This document shows, in pieces, positions 48,533 through 57,621 of a DNA stretch of 64,000 nucleotides; position 1 is the first letter of the stretch, and each line of letters begins with the position of its first letter. The DNA is taken from assembly GCA_949358305.1 (NCBI GenBank), contig OX442314.1, positions 56,615,369 through 56,679,368 on the forward strand. The letters run 5' to 3'. The DNA comes from Strigamia acuminata. Lineage: Eukaryota > Arthropoda > Chilopoda > Geophilomorpha > Linotaeniidae. The position numbers were made by a program, and so were the translations under genes. The notes under the pieces are model-generated. The model was not told the DNA's origin. It ran no database searches and saw nothing but the letters and a program-made list of their open reading frames with translations.

Positions 48533-51500
48533 TTAAAAATAGCATGGATGAGTCGTCTCTTCAAAGTAGAGGTGTGCATGTTTCGTGAAATAAATATTCT
48601 TTTCGGAAATACTTATTTCTTGCATTTTTTGCACGAAATCATCGCTAAATTGTCGATTAGGCTTAGGAGTTCGTTTAGAACGTCTTTCAGCCCGTAATAA
48701 TTTTTTATTTCTTCTCTTTATATGTTCAAGTTCGTTATTTTCGATAACTCCCTCAACGACTTCGTCCGGGGGTTGGAGAATATCGTTTTCGACGGTATCC
48801 TCCGTTTCCATGGGGACAACCTCTTCTTCTGTCTGTTGCGAGACAGGGAAGTGTTCGTCCATCCAACTTGGGGTTGGATGAATCCCTTCACTGCCTTCAG
48901 TTTGGTTTTCCGACCAAGCTTCAACCGGAAATGACGGGATATAAGGTGACAAATCCTGGATATTAATTGATTTCTCAATTGATCCGTCAGCAACTTTTCG
49001 TAATGAATACGAGCCTCCTTTTAATACTGCTGTGATTTCCCAGGGGCCGTCTCGCTTTTCGGCGAAACCAGCGGTGATTCCCTTTTCTTTATTTGACAGT
49101 ATATGTGTAGCTTTCCAGACTAGATCGCCAACAGCATACTGACAAATATGATATTTGTTGCGGTGAATCTTGTCATGTCGGACATAATTCTCCTGGATTT
49201 TCCGGTGCATTTCTTGATGTGCTCTTCTAAGCACATCCAGAATGCCATGTACGTATTCTTCGGGTTTGTTCTTATCGAACTTTACCCCGTGTTCCACCAT
49301 ACGTGGATCGAATGGTAGTGGTACCGTTCTTCCCGTGTTCAGCATCATCGGGCTGAATCCGGTTGCATCCGAGATGGCCGTTCTCGTGGCAAACGCGAAT
49401 TCGTTCAAGAATCGTGGCCAGTGAGAGTGCACATCAGAATAAATTGCCAGCATCATCTTCAAGTCACGGTTAGCCCTTTCTGTCGGGTTAGCCGAGGCAT
49501 GATAGGGGCTGACATGTGCCATGTCTATATGATGTTTTTTGCAAAAATCACTATAGACAGTAGACACGAATTGTCTTCCATTATCTGACAATATCTTTTT
49601 GGGGTAACCCCAACGATGAAAAACGTCACTCATCTTGTTGACAATGCTCTCGCTAGAGGCCTTTGTCAACGCGAATACTTCAACCCATTTGGTGCAATGG
49701 TCTATTATCACTAATATCCATTGTAACTTCGATCGACCAGCGGGCTTGGGGCCCATCAAGTCGATACTCACGGTTTCCCATGGATTCGTCATATTGTGCG
49801 GAGTGTAAGCCGCTCGATGTTTTCTGTGTTGGCTCGGCTTGTACTGCTGGCAATGCGGGCAACCACGGACATAGTTGCGCGTATCTCTAGTCATCTTTGG
49901 CCAATAATAAATGAGCTTCGCTCTTTCCAGAGTCTTGCTCATACCTGCATGTCCACAAAGGGGGTGGCCGTGACAGGCAAATAAAGCTCTTCTTACAAGA
50001 GATTTAGGAATCACGGCCTTAAATCCATTTCCGGAGTCGTTCAACTCCTCTTCAAAGGTGGGACGGAAGAAAATGAGCATTTTACTGCCGTCCTCCCCAC
50101 TTTCATCCAAACAGTATCCAGCTATGGTATTTAGCCAGTCTAGATCTGTCTCTAATTCTTGGTCTTCCTCACTTAACTTCAAGTGGGCCATAATCTTTTT
50201 ACAATCATCATCCAACAATTGTTCTGCGATTATTTCGGCTCGGGTTGGGGGAACTTGATTTAGTACATCGGTTAATGCACTAAATACTGTTGTTTGATGT
50301 TTCGTTTTGCCTTTCTCATTCACTTCCCCCTTTTCTCCAGAATTATTTGAATTTTCTTCATTTAATTCGGAGAAATCGTTAAAACGAACATTCACATTTG
50401 TTAGAAAGTGACGTCGTCCTTCTACTGGAATGACTTGAGTCTTCTTATTACCGGTCCATAGAGGATAGAATTGGTTAATTTCTACCGGCTCTATGTAATC
50501 GGTAATAGGCGTATCCATTGCAGATAACGGCGCTCTTGATAGAGCGTCGGCTACCTGGTTCAGGGCGCCTTTTCTGAACACAATCTTGAATGCTCCGCAC
50601 TGGATTTTCACTGCCCAGCGACCAAATCGGCCGGATGGTTCTGGCGTTCTCATTAGCCAGCCTAACGCTTGCGCATCCGACTCCAGCGTGAACGTCGTGT
50701 ATTCCAAGTATGGGCGGAAGCGATCAACTGCCCACACAACTGCCAAACATTCCAGTTCGGGAGTGGAATAACGTTCTTCAGCCCCTCGTAAAACTCGGCT
50801 CGCATAAGCAACGGGTTTTGGGACCATCATCATTTTCTGTGTTTTTTCGTTAAACACTTCGACATCCTGGCAGAGGACTGCACCGAGCCCTGTATGGGAC
50901 GCGTCAGTCATTACTACCATAGGTTTTGACATATCGGGCATATGTAAAACTTGTTTTTTATCGCACAAAATCTCTTTGATTTTCTCAAATGCGTCTATCT
51001 GTTCCTTACCCCACACAAAAGCAGCATTTTTATGCATGATTGAGGTGAGTGGTCTAGCGATATCCGCATGATTAGGAATAAACTTCCTAAAGAAATTGGA
51101 CAGACCATGAAACCTCTGTATATCCTTTGAACAGGTGGGTTCGGGGAATTCCTTGACGGACTTGATTTTGTCTGGGTCAGCATTCAAACCTTCCGGTGTG
51201 ATATAATGACCCAAGAATTTTAGTGAGGTTCTTCCAAATTTTGATTTGGCCTTGTTGATTGTTAAATTAGCTTTTTGGAGCTTTTCTAACACGTCCTTTA
51301 TGTGGTCCAAGTGTTCTTTCCAGGAGTGGGAGAAGATGATCAAATCGTCCAAGTAGACGAGGACATGCTTATGCAGCGAGTCACCCATCACTCGGCTCAT
51401 CAAGTTCTGGAAAGAACAAGGAGCATTGCAAAGACCAAAGGGCATCCTTTTAAATTGATAGTTTCCCTTTGGTGTGTAGAAGGCAGTTTTACAACGATCC

Positions 51501-52792
51501 TCCTCTTGCATCTCCATTTGATGATATCCCTGTGTTAGATCTAATGATGTGAAATACTTGGCCTTATTCGTACTGTGGATCAACAGGTCGATACTAGGCA
51601 TTTGTATTGTGTCGAGTTCCGTAATTGCATTAAGCCAACGATAATCGATGCAGAGTCGATATTTGCCATTGGGCTTAGCTACAATCACGGGATGGCTGAT
51701 GTACGGGCCAGTTGCAGGCTCGATTAGACCATCGGCCTCCAACTCCTCGACTAATTCCGTCATTATGGCCTTCTTGGCCGGGTTGTACATTCGATAAGGT
51801 TGGACTCGCCATTTCGCATCTTTTTTCAAAGTGATTTTATGCTTGGCTAAGTTGGTGCAACCTACTTTGTCCCTAAAAACGTCTTTTATTGCTAAAATGA
51901 CAGCTTTTAGTTGGTCCTTACGTTCGTCCGTACTATCACAGTCTGTGACAAGCTTTTCAGCCCAATCAGCAGGCGTGTGAGTCTCGGCGCCATTAGCATC
52001 GAGTGTACGGATACGTGCCAATTCACAGTCTGACTCTCTAGTTTCATAGGGAGCTGACCATCCAGGCATGGAATCGCATGTGAATGATCCTCTTTTCGCT
52101 CTTAGATCGATTCCGGCGCGTCGCATGAAGTTGTGGCCAATGATAAGATCACATACTCCATGTTTCAGGATAATAAAGTTGATTGGTGTATATTTTAGTC
52201 CGCCTGCCCACTTGACACAAAGTGTAATTTGTCCAAGTGGTACGTGACTAATTCCTACTGCACAAACTCGCATTCCCCGAGGACATTCTTGTATATAATC
52301 GGGTTCTGCGTTGGTTTGAGATAGAAGTTGCATTCCAATGAAACACTGGGTTGCACCAGAGTCCATTAGAGCATTGAACTTCAAACCTCCAATCTGAACT
52401 CTCATACGAGGGTCGTCAGAATGTCGGGCGGTCAGTGTTTTCACGAATGCCGTAACTCCGCGTTGATCTAAACGTCGGAGGTTACTGAATTTCTTCACAT
52501 TCCACTTTCCACCGTGGTTGAAGATGCTGAGTCCCTCCAATTGTTTCGTCATTGCGTCGAATCCTTCCATCACGCCGCCAGTGTTACTGTTGGCGTGCTC
52601 TGCTGTAGGAATTAAATCAAGGTTCAAGTCGTCCCACTTGAATAGTTCCTTATTTAATTTGGTTGCAAGTACAATTGGTGGGGGTTTCTGATCCTTTCCA
52701 GATAATTCAAATAAATCATCTGAAAATTCCGAGAAATCGAATGGGTCTGTTTTAATGGGGGCTGAAATGGTTGGTTCAACCCCCTCTAACAG
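48533..52792 (-). CDS. pol: Gypsy D pol: protease, reverse transcriptase, RNase H, integrase
   Basis: About 1419 codons in the -1 frame relative to gag, read from the slippery site at 52792-52798. Domains in order: aspartic protease LMDSGATQCFIG; reverse transcriptase SLDLTQGYHQMEM, MPFGLCNAPCSFQ and VYLDD; RNase H MTDASHTGLGAVL; integrase GHPLCGHAGM...CPHCQQY, SIDLMGP, SDNGRQF and NPTERAN; GPY/F-like KRDGPWEI. It belongs to a Gypsy lineage different from A-C (about half identical by eye in RT). No internal stop. The start cannot be an ATG in the conserved frame, in agreement with frameshifting. Confidence 0.95.
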   Translation of the reverse strand: MLEGVEPTISAPIKTDPFDFSEFSDDLFELSGKDQKPPPIVLATKLNKELFKWDDLNLDLIPTAEHANSNTGGVMEGFDAMTKQLEGLSIFNHGGKWNVKKFSNLRRLDQRGVTAFVKTLTARHSDDPRMRVQIGGLKFNALMDSGATQCFIGMQLLSQTNAEPDYIQECPRGMRVCAVGISHVPLGQITLCVKWAGGLKYTPINFIILKHGVCDLIIGHNFMRRAGIDLRAKRGSFTCDSMPGWSAPYETRESDCELARIRTLDANGAETHTPADWAEKLVTDCDSTDERKDQLKAVILAIKDVFRDKVGCTNLAKHKITLKKDAKWRVQPYRMYNPAKKAIMTELVEELEADGLIEPATGPYISHPVIVAKPNGKYRLCIDYRWLNAITELDTIQMPSIDLLIHSTNKAKYFTSLDLTQGYHQMEMQEEDRCKTAFYTPKGNYQFKRMPFGLCNAPCSFQNLMSRVMGDSLHKHVLVYLDDLIIFSHSWKEHLDHIKDVLEKLQKANLTINKAKSKFGRTSLKFLGHYITPEGLNADPDKIKSVKEFPEPTCSKDIQRFHGLSNFFRKFIPNHADIARPLTSIMHKNAAFVWGKEQIDAFEKIKEILCDKKQVLHMPDMSKPMVVMTDASHTGLGAVLCQDVEVFNEKTQKMMMVPKPVAYASRVLRGAEERYSTPELECLAVVWAVDRFRPYLEYTTFTLESDAQALGWLMRTPEPSGRFGRWAVKIQCGAFKIVFRKGALNQVADALSRAPLSAMDTPITDYIEPVEINQFYPLWTGNKKTQVIPVEGRRHFLTNVNVRFNDFSELNEENSNNSGEKGEVNEKGKTKHQTTVFSALTDVLNQVPPTRAEIIAEQLLDDDCKKIMAHLKLSEEDQELETDLDWLNTIAGYCLDESGEDGSKMLIFFRPTFEEELNDSGNGFKAVIPKSLVRRALFACHGHPLCGHAGMSKTLERAKLIYYWPKMTRDTRNYVRGCPHCQQYKPSQHRKHRAAYTPHNMTNPWETVSIDLMGPKPAGRSKLQWILVIIDHCTKWVEVFALTKASSESIVNKMSDVFHRWGYPKKILSDNGRQFVSTVYSDFCKKHHIDMAHVSPYHASANPTERANRDLKMMLAIYSDVHSHWPRFLNEFAFATRTAISDATGFSPMMLNTGRTVPLPFDPRMVEHGVKFDKNKPEEYVHGILDVLRRAHQEMHRKIQENYVRHDKIHRNKYHICQYAVGDLVWKATHILSNKEKGITAGFAEKRDGPWEITAVLKGGSYSLRKVADGSIEKSINIQDLSPYIPSFPVEAWSENQTEGSEGIHPTPSWMDEHFPVSQQTEEEVVPMETEDTVENDILQPPDEVVEGVIENNELEHIKRRNKKLLRAERRSKRTPKPNRQFSDDFVQKMQEISISEKNIYFTKHAHLYFEETTHPCYF

Positions 52793-52798
52793 TTTTTT
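52757..52798 (-). promoter_or_regulatory. -1 ribosomal frameshift signal, element D
   Basis: Slippery A_AAA_AAC in the gag frame (TCA AAA AAC) at 52798-52792, two codons before the gag stop. A 7-nt spacer is followed by GGGGG (52784-52780) that can pair with CCCCC (52761-52757). The pol frame is open from the slip onward. Confidence 0.75.
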
Positions 52799-55068
52799 GA
52801 CTCCTCTGTTTTTTCTGTCGAGCTTGTAGGAGCTTTCAAGAATTTTGTAAGCAGATCGGTAACTGAGCTGTGAAGAGACTTTTGAAGAGACGACTGCAAT
52901 GTTGATTGTAAATCGCCTAGTTTCTTGTCTAGAAGTTCGGTCGTAACCCAGTTAGGTCTAGGCCGTTTTACATCATCGGGCGTAGCTTGTGAGCTCGCCG
53001 GACGTTTATTCGCGGGATCTGCTTTATTCTTATTTAGCCATTTCGGGCATTCCCGTTTGAAGTGCCCTGTTTCATGACAGTAAAAACACTTCCCGGACTT
53101 GGTCTCCATGTGGTTAATATAGATGGTCTCCATCGATTCTTCGTCTCCGCTTTCAACTTCAATGTCACTTTCCACTTGGGTAATTGGTTCATAACCGACA
53201 GTGGAACTCTTGAGTGATGGTCTAGATGCGAATTTGTTATCTTTTGCCTTTGTCGAGGCATTGGATGCTGGGAATTCGCTGTTGTCAAACTCGAGACGCG
53301 CAGAATGTTGCTTTTTGTTTTCAAACATACAGCGATGTTTTCCCACGAAATAAATGATTTCTTCAACTGTACTTTCACCGTACAGGTCCTTGTTCATCAA
53401 TAACATAAAGCTTTCATCAGTTACATTATCGAACAGGTGGTCTATACCTTCTCTACTTCCGGGTGCAATCTTCCCTTGCGCTTTGGAAAAACGCAACAGA
53501 AAATCATATAAGCTTTCGTCAGCTCTCTGGATTACATTTTTCAGTCGTCTTGCTCGCGTGAGCGGGACGAGATCAAAACGTCTTAGAAAAGCGTCCTCGA
53601 AAATTTCCCAACTTGTGAAACGTCGTTTCTCTTGCCTGAACCATGTTTGCGCATGGCCCAGTAAATAACCTGGAATGATTTCATGTACCATATTGTCTAA
53701 TGTTATTTCTCGTAACATTGAAACTGATTTCACGACTTCCAAAAATCTGGACACGTCTTCCTGCTTTCCTTCAAAAGCTGGAATTTCTATTCCTTTACAG
53801 ATGAATTTCCTATTTGGTTGTGGTTGCGATTGGGTATTTCGCACATTTCCCGACAATCTCTGAACTAGTAAGTTCATGTCGTCTTGCGACAGAGTGGGGG
53901 CAGTGCTACTCGCACTGTTTCCCCTCCGTGGCGGTGGAGAATCTGAACGTTGAAAATAACTGGGAGGGAGCAAGTTAGGATTATCGGTGTGATGTCCCCC
54001 TTGCCCTCCTTGTCCCCCTGGCTGGGGTGGACGGGGCTCATTTCTTCGACTCCCCCTTGCAGGAGGTGGCGAATATGAGCGTTGAAACTCATCTGGTCGT
54101 GGTGGCGAGGAATGACGGAATCTCCCCTGGCTGGGGGAGTTATAACCGTGATTCGTCCGATAATCTTCGTAATTTGGCCGAAATTCCTCATACCCTATTT
54201 GAGCACGGGGAATAATTGGCGACGGCGACTTCTCCCGACGCAAGGCAGGCAAGTTCGGCCTTCTTCGCGGTGACTCGAAATGTGTATGAGGTTGAATTGG
54301 ATTTGGGTCCACATCTCGTACTTCGTCGCGAACTCGTTGTTGGAAGCGTTCGATCGGATCGGCCGGAAATTTTCTAGTCGGAAATTCCTGCTGCGCCCCG
54401 TAATCAACAGGGGTTTTCAACGTTAAGGTTTGATCCCTAATTTCTTGTTGGAAACGTCGTATGGCTTCGGAGGGATGCTTAGGTGGATAAGCAACTCTCC
54501 TCGGCGGAATTTCCTGTTCCAACACTAGCGGGAGTGCAGGAATAGGCTGTTGGTTACGCCGTTCAGGGACAATGGCCTGCGACTCGCTCGCGACTTTGTC
54601 CACTACAGACGGTCGTTGTACGTTGTCCGTACGTTCAACCAGTAGGAGTTCATCTGACTTTGGAGTCGATGCACGTGGTTCTGTCGTTTGTTCCTTACTT
54701 GGAGAAGTAGGGTTAACGACTCGTAATGGAGGTGGAGCGGGTGGCGGGTCACGCGACTTCTCGTAAGTTGCCGGCGGCCCTCCGTTGATGCCTCCGCGGT
54801 TCAGTTCCAACTCGTCCGCTGATCGGCCGGAACGGTCGGACGAACCTCCCGGCTGTTGATTGCGAGCCATATACTGTTTGGCTTCGGTCAGCGAACCGAA
54901 GAAACGTACATCTAAATTGAAGTGGCGACAATACGCCCGCAAATCCTCGTCGGCGTCGTACTGCGTGCTTTCCTCCGTTATAGGAGTAAGCTGGTTCCGC
55001 GATTGATTCTCGTCCTCCTGATCTCTCGTTTGATTCAGGGTGTCGAATAAATTACGATGATGTGTCAT
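52786..55068 (-). CDS. gag: Gypsy D gag
   Basis: 760 residues from the ATG at 55068 (MTHHRNLFDTLNQTRDQED) to TAG at 52786. The frame is open for 63 more codons upstream, but those are hydrophobic leader-like sequence without a matching domain, so the internal ATG is preferred. The N-terminal half is Pro/Arg-rich and disordered (FPTRKFPADPIERFQQ). The capsid-like core (FEGKQEDVSRFLEV, QTWFRQEKRRFTSWEIFEDA) is a retrotransposon gag domain, and CFYCHETGHFKREC is a CCHC zinc knuckle. Its role is particle assembly and RNA packaging. Confidence 0.93.
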   Translation of the reverse strand: MTHHRNLFDTLNQTRDQEDENQSRNQLTPITEESTQYDADEDLRAYCRHFNLDVRFFGSLTEAKQYMARNQQPGGSSDRSGRSADELELNRGGINGGPPATYEKSRDPPPAPPPLRVVNPTSPSKEQTTEPRASTPKSDELLLVERTDNVQRPSVVDKVASESQAIVPERRNQQPIPALPLVLEQEIPPRRVAYPPKHPSEAIRRFQQEIRDQTLTLKTPVDYGAQQEFPTRKFPADPIERFQQRVRDEVRDVDPNPIQPHTHFESPRRRPNLPALRREKSPSPIIPRAQIGYEEFRPNYEDYRTNHGYNSPSQGRFRHSSPPRPDEFQRSYSPPPARGSRRNEPRPPQPGGQGGQGGHHTDNPNLLPPSYFQRSDSPPPRRGNSASSTAPTLSQDDMNLLVQRLSGNVRNTQSQPQPNRKFICKGIEIPAFEGKQEDVSRFLEVVKSVSMLREITLDNMVHEIIPGYLLGHAQTWFRQEKRRFTSWEIFEDAFLRRFDLVPLTRARRLKNVIQRADESLYDFLLRFSKAQGKIAPGSREGIDHLFDNVTDESFMLLMNKDLYGESTVEEIIYFVGKHRCMFENKKQHSARLEFDNSEFPASNASTKAKDNKFASRPSLKSSTVGYEPITQVESDIEVESGDEESMETIYINHMETKSGKCFYCHETGHFKRECPKWLNKNKADPANKRPASSQATPDDVKRPRPNWVTTELLDKKLGDLQSTLQSSLQKSLHSSVTDLLTKFLKAPTSSTEKTEESKNC

Positions 55069-56528
55069 GATATTTTTGTTCAAAAATATGAAAACACAAA
55101 GTGAAAAGTTGAAAAATTGGCGATAGATTCGGTGTGAGATTACGTACCGTTTAGTACGTAACCGACAAAATCGAACAACAACAAAAATTGGCGATAGGTT
55201 CGGTGTTAAAACATGTACTGTGGGGTACACGAAAAACAACAAGAAAATAACGCCCAAAAAATAGATTAGAGTACTGAGGATTTTAATACAACAACTAGCG
55301 CGGAGAAACAGTCACGCCTAAATTAAAACTAGAGAAAGAATAGTACAACTGATTCTTTAAACTTGGTGTGGGCAAAACACACTTAAACTACAAAAATGAA
55401 ATACACTTTTTATACTAAACTAGCGCTTAGGAAGGTGCGCTTTAAACTACAATGTTTTAACAAAATTACACTTAACTTTACGGCTTTTTCGGATGCAAAA
55501 TGGTCCAAACGAACAAGGTGGTCACGGTCCAAAATGGTGGTCAAGAGACGTCCAGTCAGTGTGGATGCAAGAAGGCAAGTGGTCTTCACACTTCCCAAAA
55601 AATGAATTTTGGGGGTTAATCCGTTCAGTGGGATTGGGCGAATGAAAAAATGACACATTTGACGTGTGTCACTCATTCATCACCCAACAGTGCATTTCCT
55701 TTTCTGGATATGCCACCCACTGAGTTTTGGTCCAAATTCTTTTTCGAGAATTTGAACTTTGCCATTCTTGTCAGCAAGATTAACCTGTTTTTTAAGACAA
55801 GTCAAAATCGCCCATTCTCCACAGCTGCTTGACAATCTCCAGTCTCTTGGTAAAGAGAAAATTGTTTTTATTTCTTTTTCGGGAAATAATCACAAAATAC
55901 TACCATTAGTCACATTTTTGGTGAGAAAATATGACCTCTTCAGACTACCATCCAAGTGTCGTTAACTTTTCGTACAAAAAGTTAAAGTTCAAGCATTTTG
56001 ATTAGAAATAACTTAAACAATGGACAGCATCGTAAATTCTTCTAGTTGTAGGAACTTCTGTTTGTTTGTCGAGAATCAAAAAACTTTTTATTCAAAAGAC
56101 TTGACCCAACAAACGTCTGGCACATTTATTTATATTTTTCGCGAAATAATAAATAACGTACGGTAGTCTACTTGTTACACATTCTTGTGAGAAAAATGCA
56201 ACTAGACTCGGGAGACAGTGTTGAAATAATATTTCGATTAAAATATTAACGACACTGTGAAATTTGTAATTATATTTTTCTTTTTCGAGAGAAAATACAA
56301 CAAACAAATCAATAATCGTAATTTTCTCGTTAAAGAAAATCACAACACGAACAAAACGGTTATAAATTTCTTTTTTAAGAAAATTTACAACGCGGACATT
56401 TAGTCATAATTTTCTGGTTAGAAAAAATACAACTCAGCCATAATTTTCTTGGTAAAGAAAAATTACAACAAAAATGTCAAAATTCAAAATTTTACCTAAG
56501 TTCACTTTTAGCTTGCAACCTATCTCGG
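55069..56528 (-). promoter_or_regulatory. 5' leader of element D, cut by element B
   Basis: 1.46 kb without a coding frame upstream of gag. No primer-binding site or LTR end could be fixed. Element B's LTR starts at 56529, so the 5' LTR of D may lie on the far side of B, outside the window. Confidence 0.45.
55840..56490 (-). repeat. Array of small AT-rich hairpins in the D leader
   Basis: At least seven imperfect copies of a 40-60-bp unit whose minus-strand form is GTTGTAATTTTCTTTAACGAGAAAATTA; each contains an inverted repeat (ATTTTCT...AGAAAAT) and starts with GTTGT. Spacing is regular at 56280-56480 and looser to the left. It recalls, in layout only, repeated protein-binding sites in the leader of Drosophila gypsy. 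Confidence 0.65.
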
Positions 56529-57549
56529 TGGAATCATGACCCGACTGGACCGGGGTCAACGAGGAGTTTCTCTCGTGACCTCGTTTCGGGTGTAAGGGGA
56601 GCCGCAAGCGCGTCTCCCTTCCCTCAGTGCATTGACATCTAGTCAATGGACAGGCGTCTGCCCTGAGGGAGTGGGGATGGCTCGTCCACCCCACCATTGG
56701 GTGATTCCGGTCACCTGTCAACCCCGCTTTGTGCAAAGGAATGTGCCTTGCACTGAGCGGGCAGAACCAACACAACCATCAAACGAGAAACACACGTAAA
56801 ACCCGTCGTCCTACAAGATCAGGCCCAAGTAAATATACTGGGATTGACCAAGGACAAAGGACAATTTACCGTGAGTACGTTTGGTCAGTGTCAAACTCCG
56901 CAGAGTAACCTGCGAGATAAGATTACCACACTATTTTAGCACACCAGCTAGAAATAGTAAAAACCACTCCAGTTTAGCGAGTTGTGCAGACAAACGGTCG
57001 CACAAGCCTAAACTGCAGTAAAACCACGACGAGCGTTCCCGCCGCTGTGTGACCGCCGGGAGCCAGAAGAGTCCGCCGCTGTGTGATCGCCGGACACCAC
57101 ACAAAAACCTAGACAACAGACCGAAGTAAGCCTTTTAACTAAGCATTCACTCGCGCCCGACCAGCGTGAGCCCGAAGGACCAGCCAGAGACGAGCCGAGG
57201 ACGCCATATTGCCACGCCGGCCCAAGACGACATCACGTTGCCACAACGAGGACGCCATCTTGGACACGACCGAGACAACAGACGACCTCGCCGATTCCAG
57301 CCAGCTTTCATCTTACCTTTGCCTTTCCATTTCCCATCACCCATTCCGATTTACCTTTTACTTACCCTTTATATATATATATATAAGATATATCTGTACA
57401 TTGCCCCGCAGAATAAATCTATATTATATTTTACCTTTTATATCTGTGTAATCATTTCTTTGGGTAAACCGCTTGAGCAAAGCGGTAGTGAGTTAGTCGA
57501 ATTAAGTAATCAACCCACGAGTTAGCGACGGTTAGAGTTGAGCGCGACA
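56529..57549 (+). mobile_element. 5' LTR of element B (about 1.02 kb)
   Basis: Ends GCGCGACA at 57549, fixed by the primer-binding site. The start is placed at TGGAATCATGACCCGAC by alignment with TGTGGTGACCCGAC of element A and is uncertain by a few bases. It carries donor-like CC|GTGAGTACG at 56871, twin hairpins at 57035-57095, GACGCCATCTTGG at 57251 and AATAAA at 57412-57417. Confidence 0.88.
57035..57095 (+). promoter_or_regulatory. Tandem twin hairpins in the LTR (element B)
   Basis: GTTCCCG (57035-57041) pairs with CGGGAGC (57057-57063) with one G-U pair, and GTCCG (57071-57075) pairs with CGGAC (57091-57095). The near-identical loops CCGCTGTGTGA match element A. The change from CGGGAAC in A to CGGGAGC in B keeps the stem. 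Confidence 0.55.
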
Positions 57550-57551
57550 CG

Positions 57552-57569
57552 TGGGGGCCTGTCCGGGAT
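57552..57569 (+). other. Primer-binding site resembling tRNA-Pro, element B
   Basis: TGGGGGCCTGTCCGGGAT, 2 nt after the LTR end, identical to element C's site and differing from perfect complementarity with tRNA-Pro at the same two adjacent bases. Confidence 0.75.
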
Positions 57570-57621
57570 CAAGTTGAATAACTGATTCTAACCTGTGATT
57601 ACATCATACCCAAAGCAAGAA

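Noticed and set aside
53354-53668. 104-codon plus-strand frame inside gag of element D
   Set aside because: Antisense shadow of the gag capsid-like core.
52627-55257. Pol of D starting at 52627 and gag of D starting at 55257
   Set aside because: Neither position has an ATG (TTG in both cases); pol is entered by frameshifting at 52792-52798, and gag has a proper ATG at 55068.
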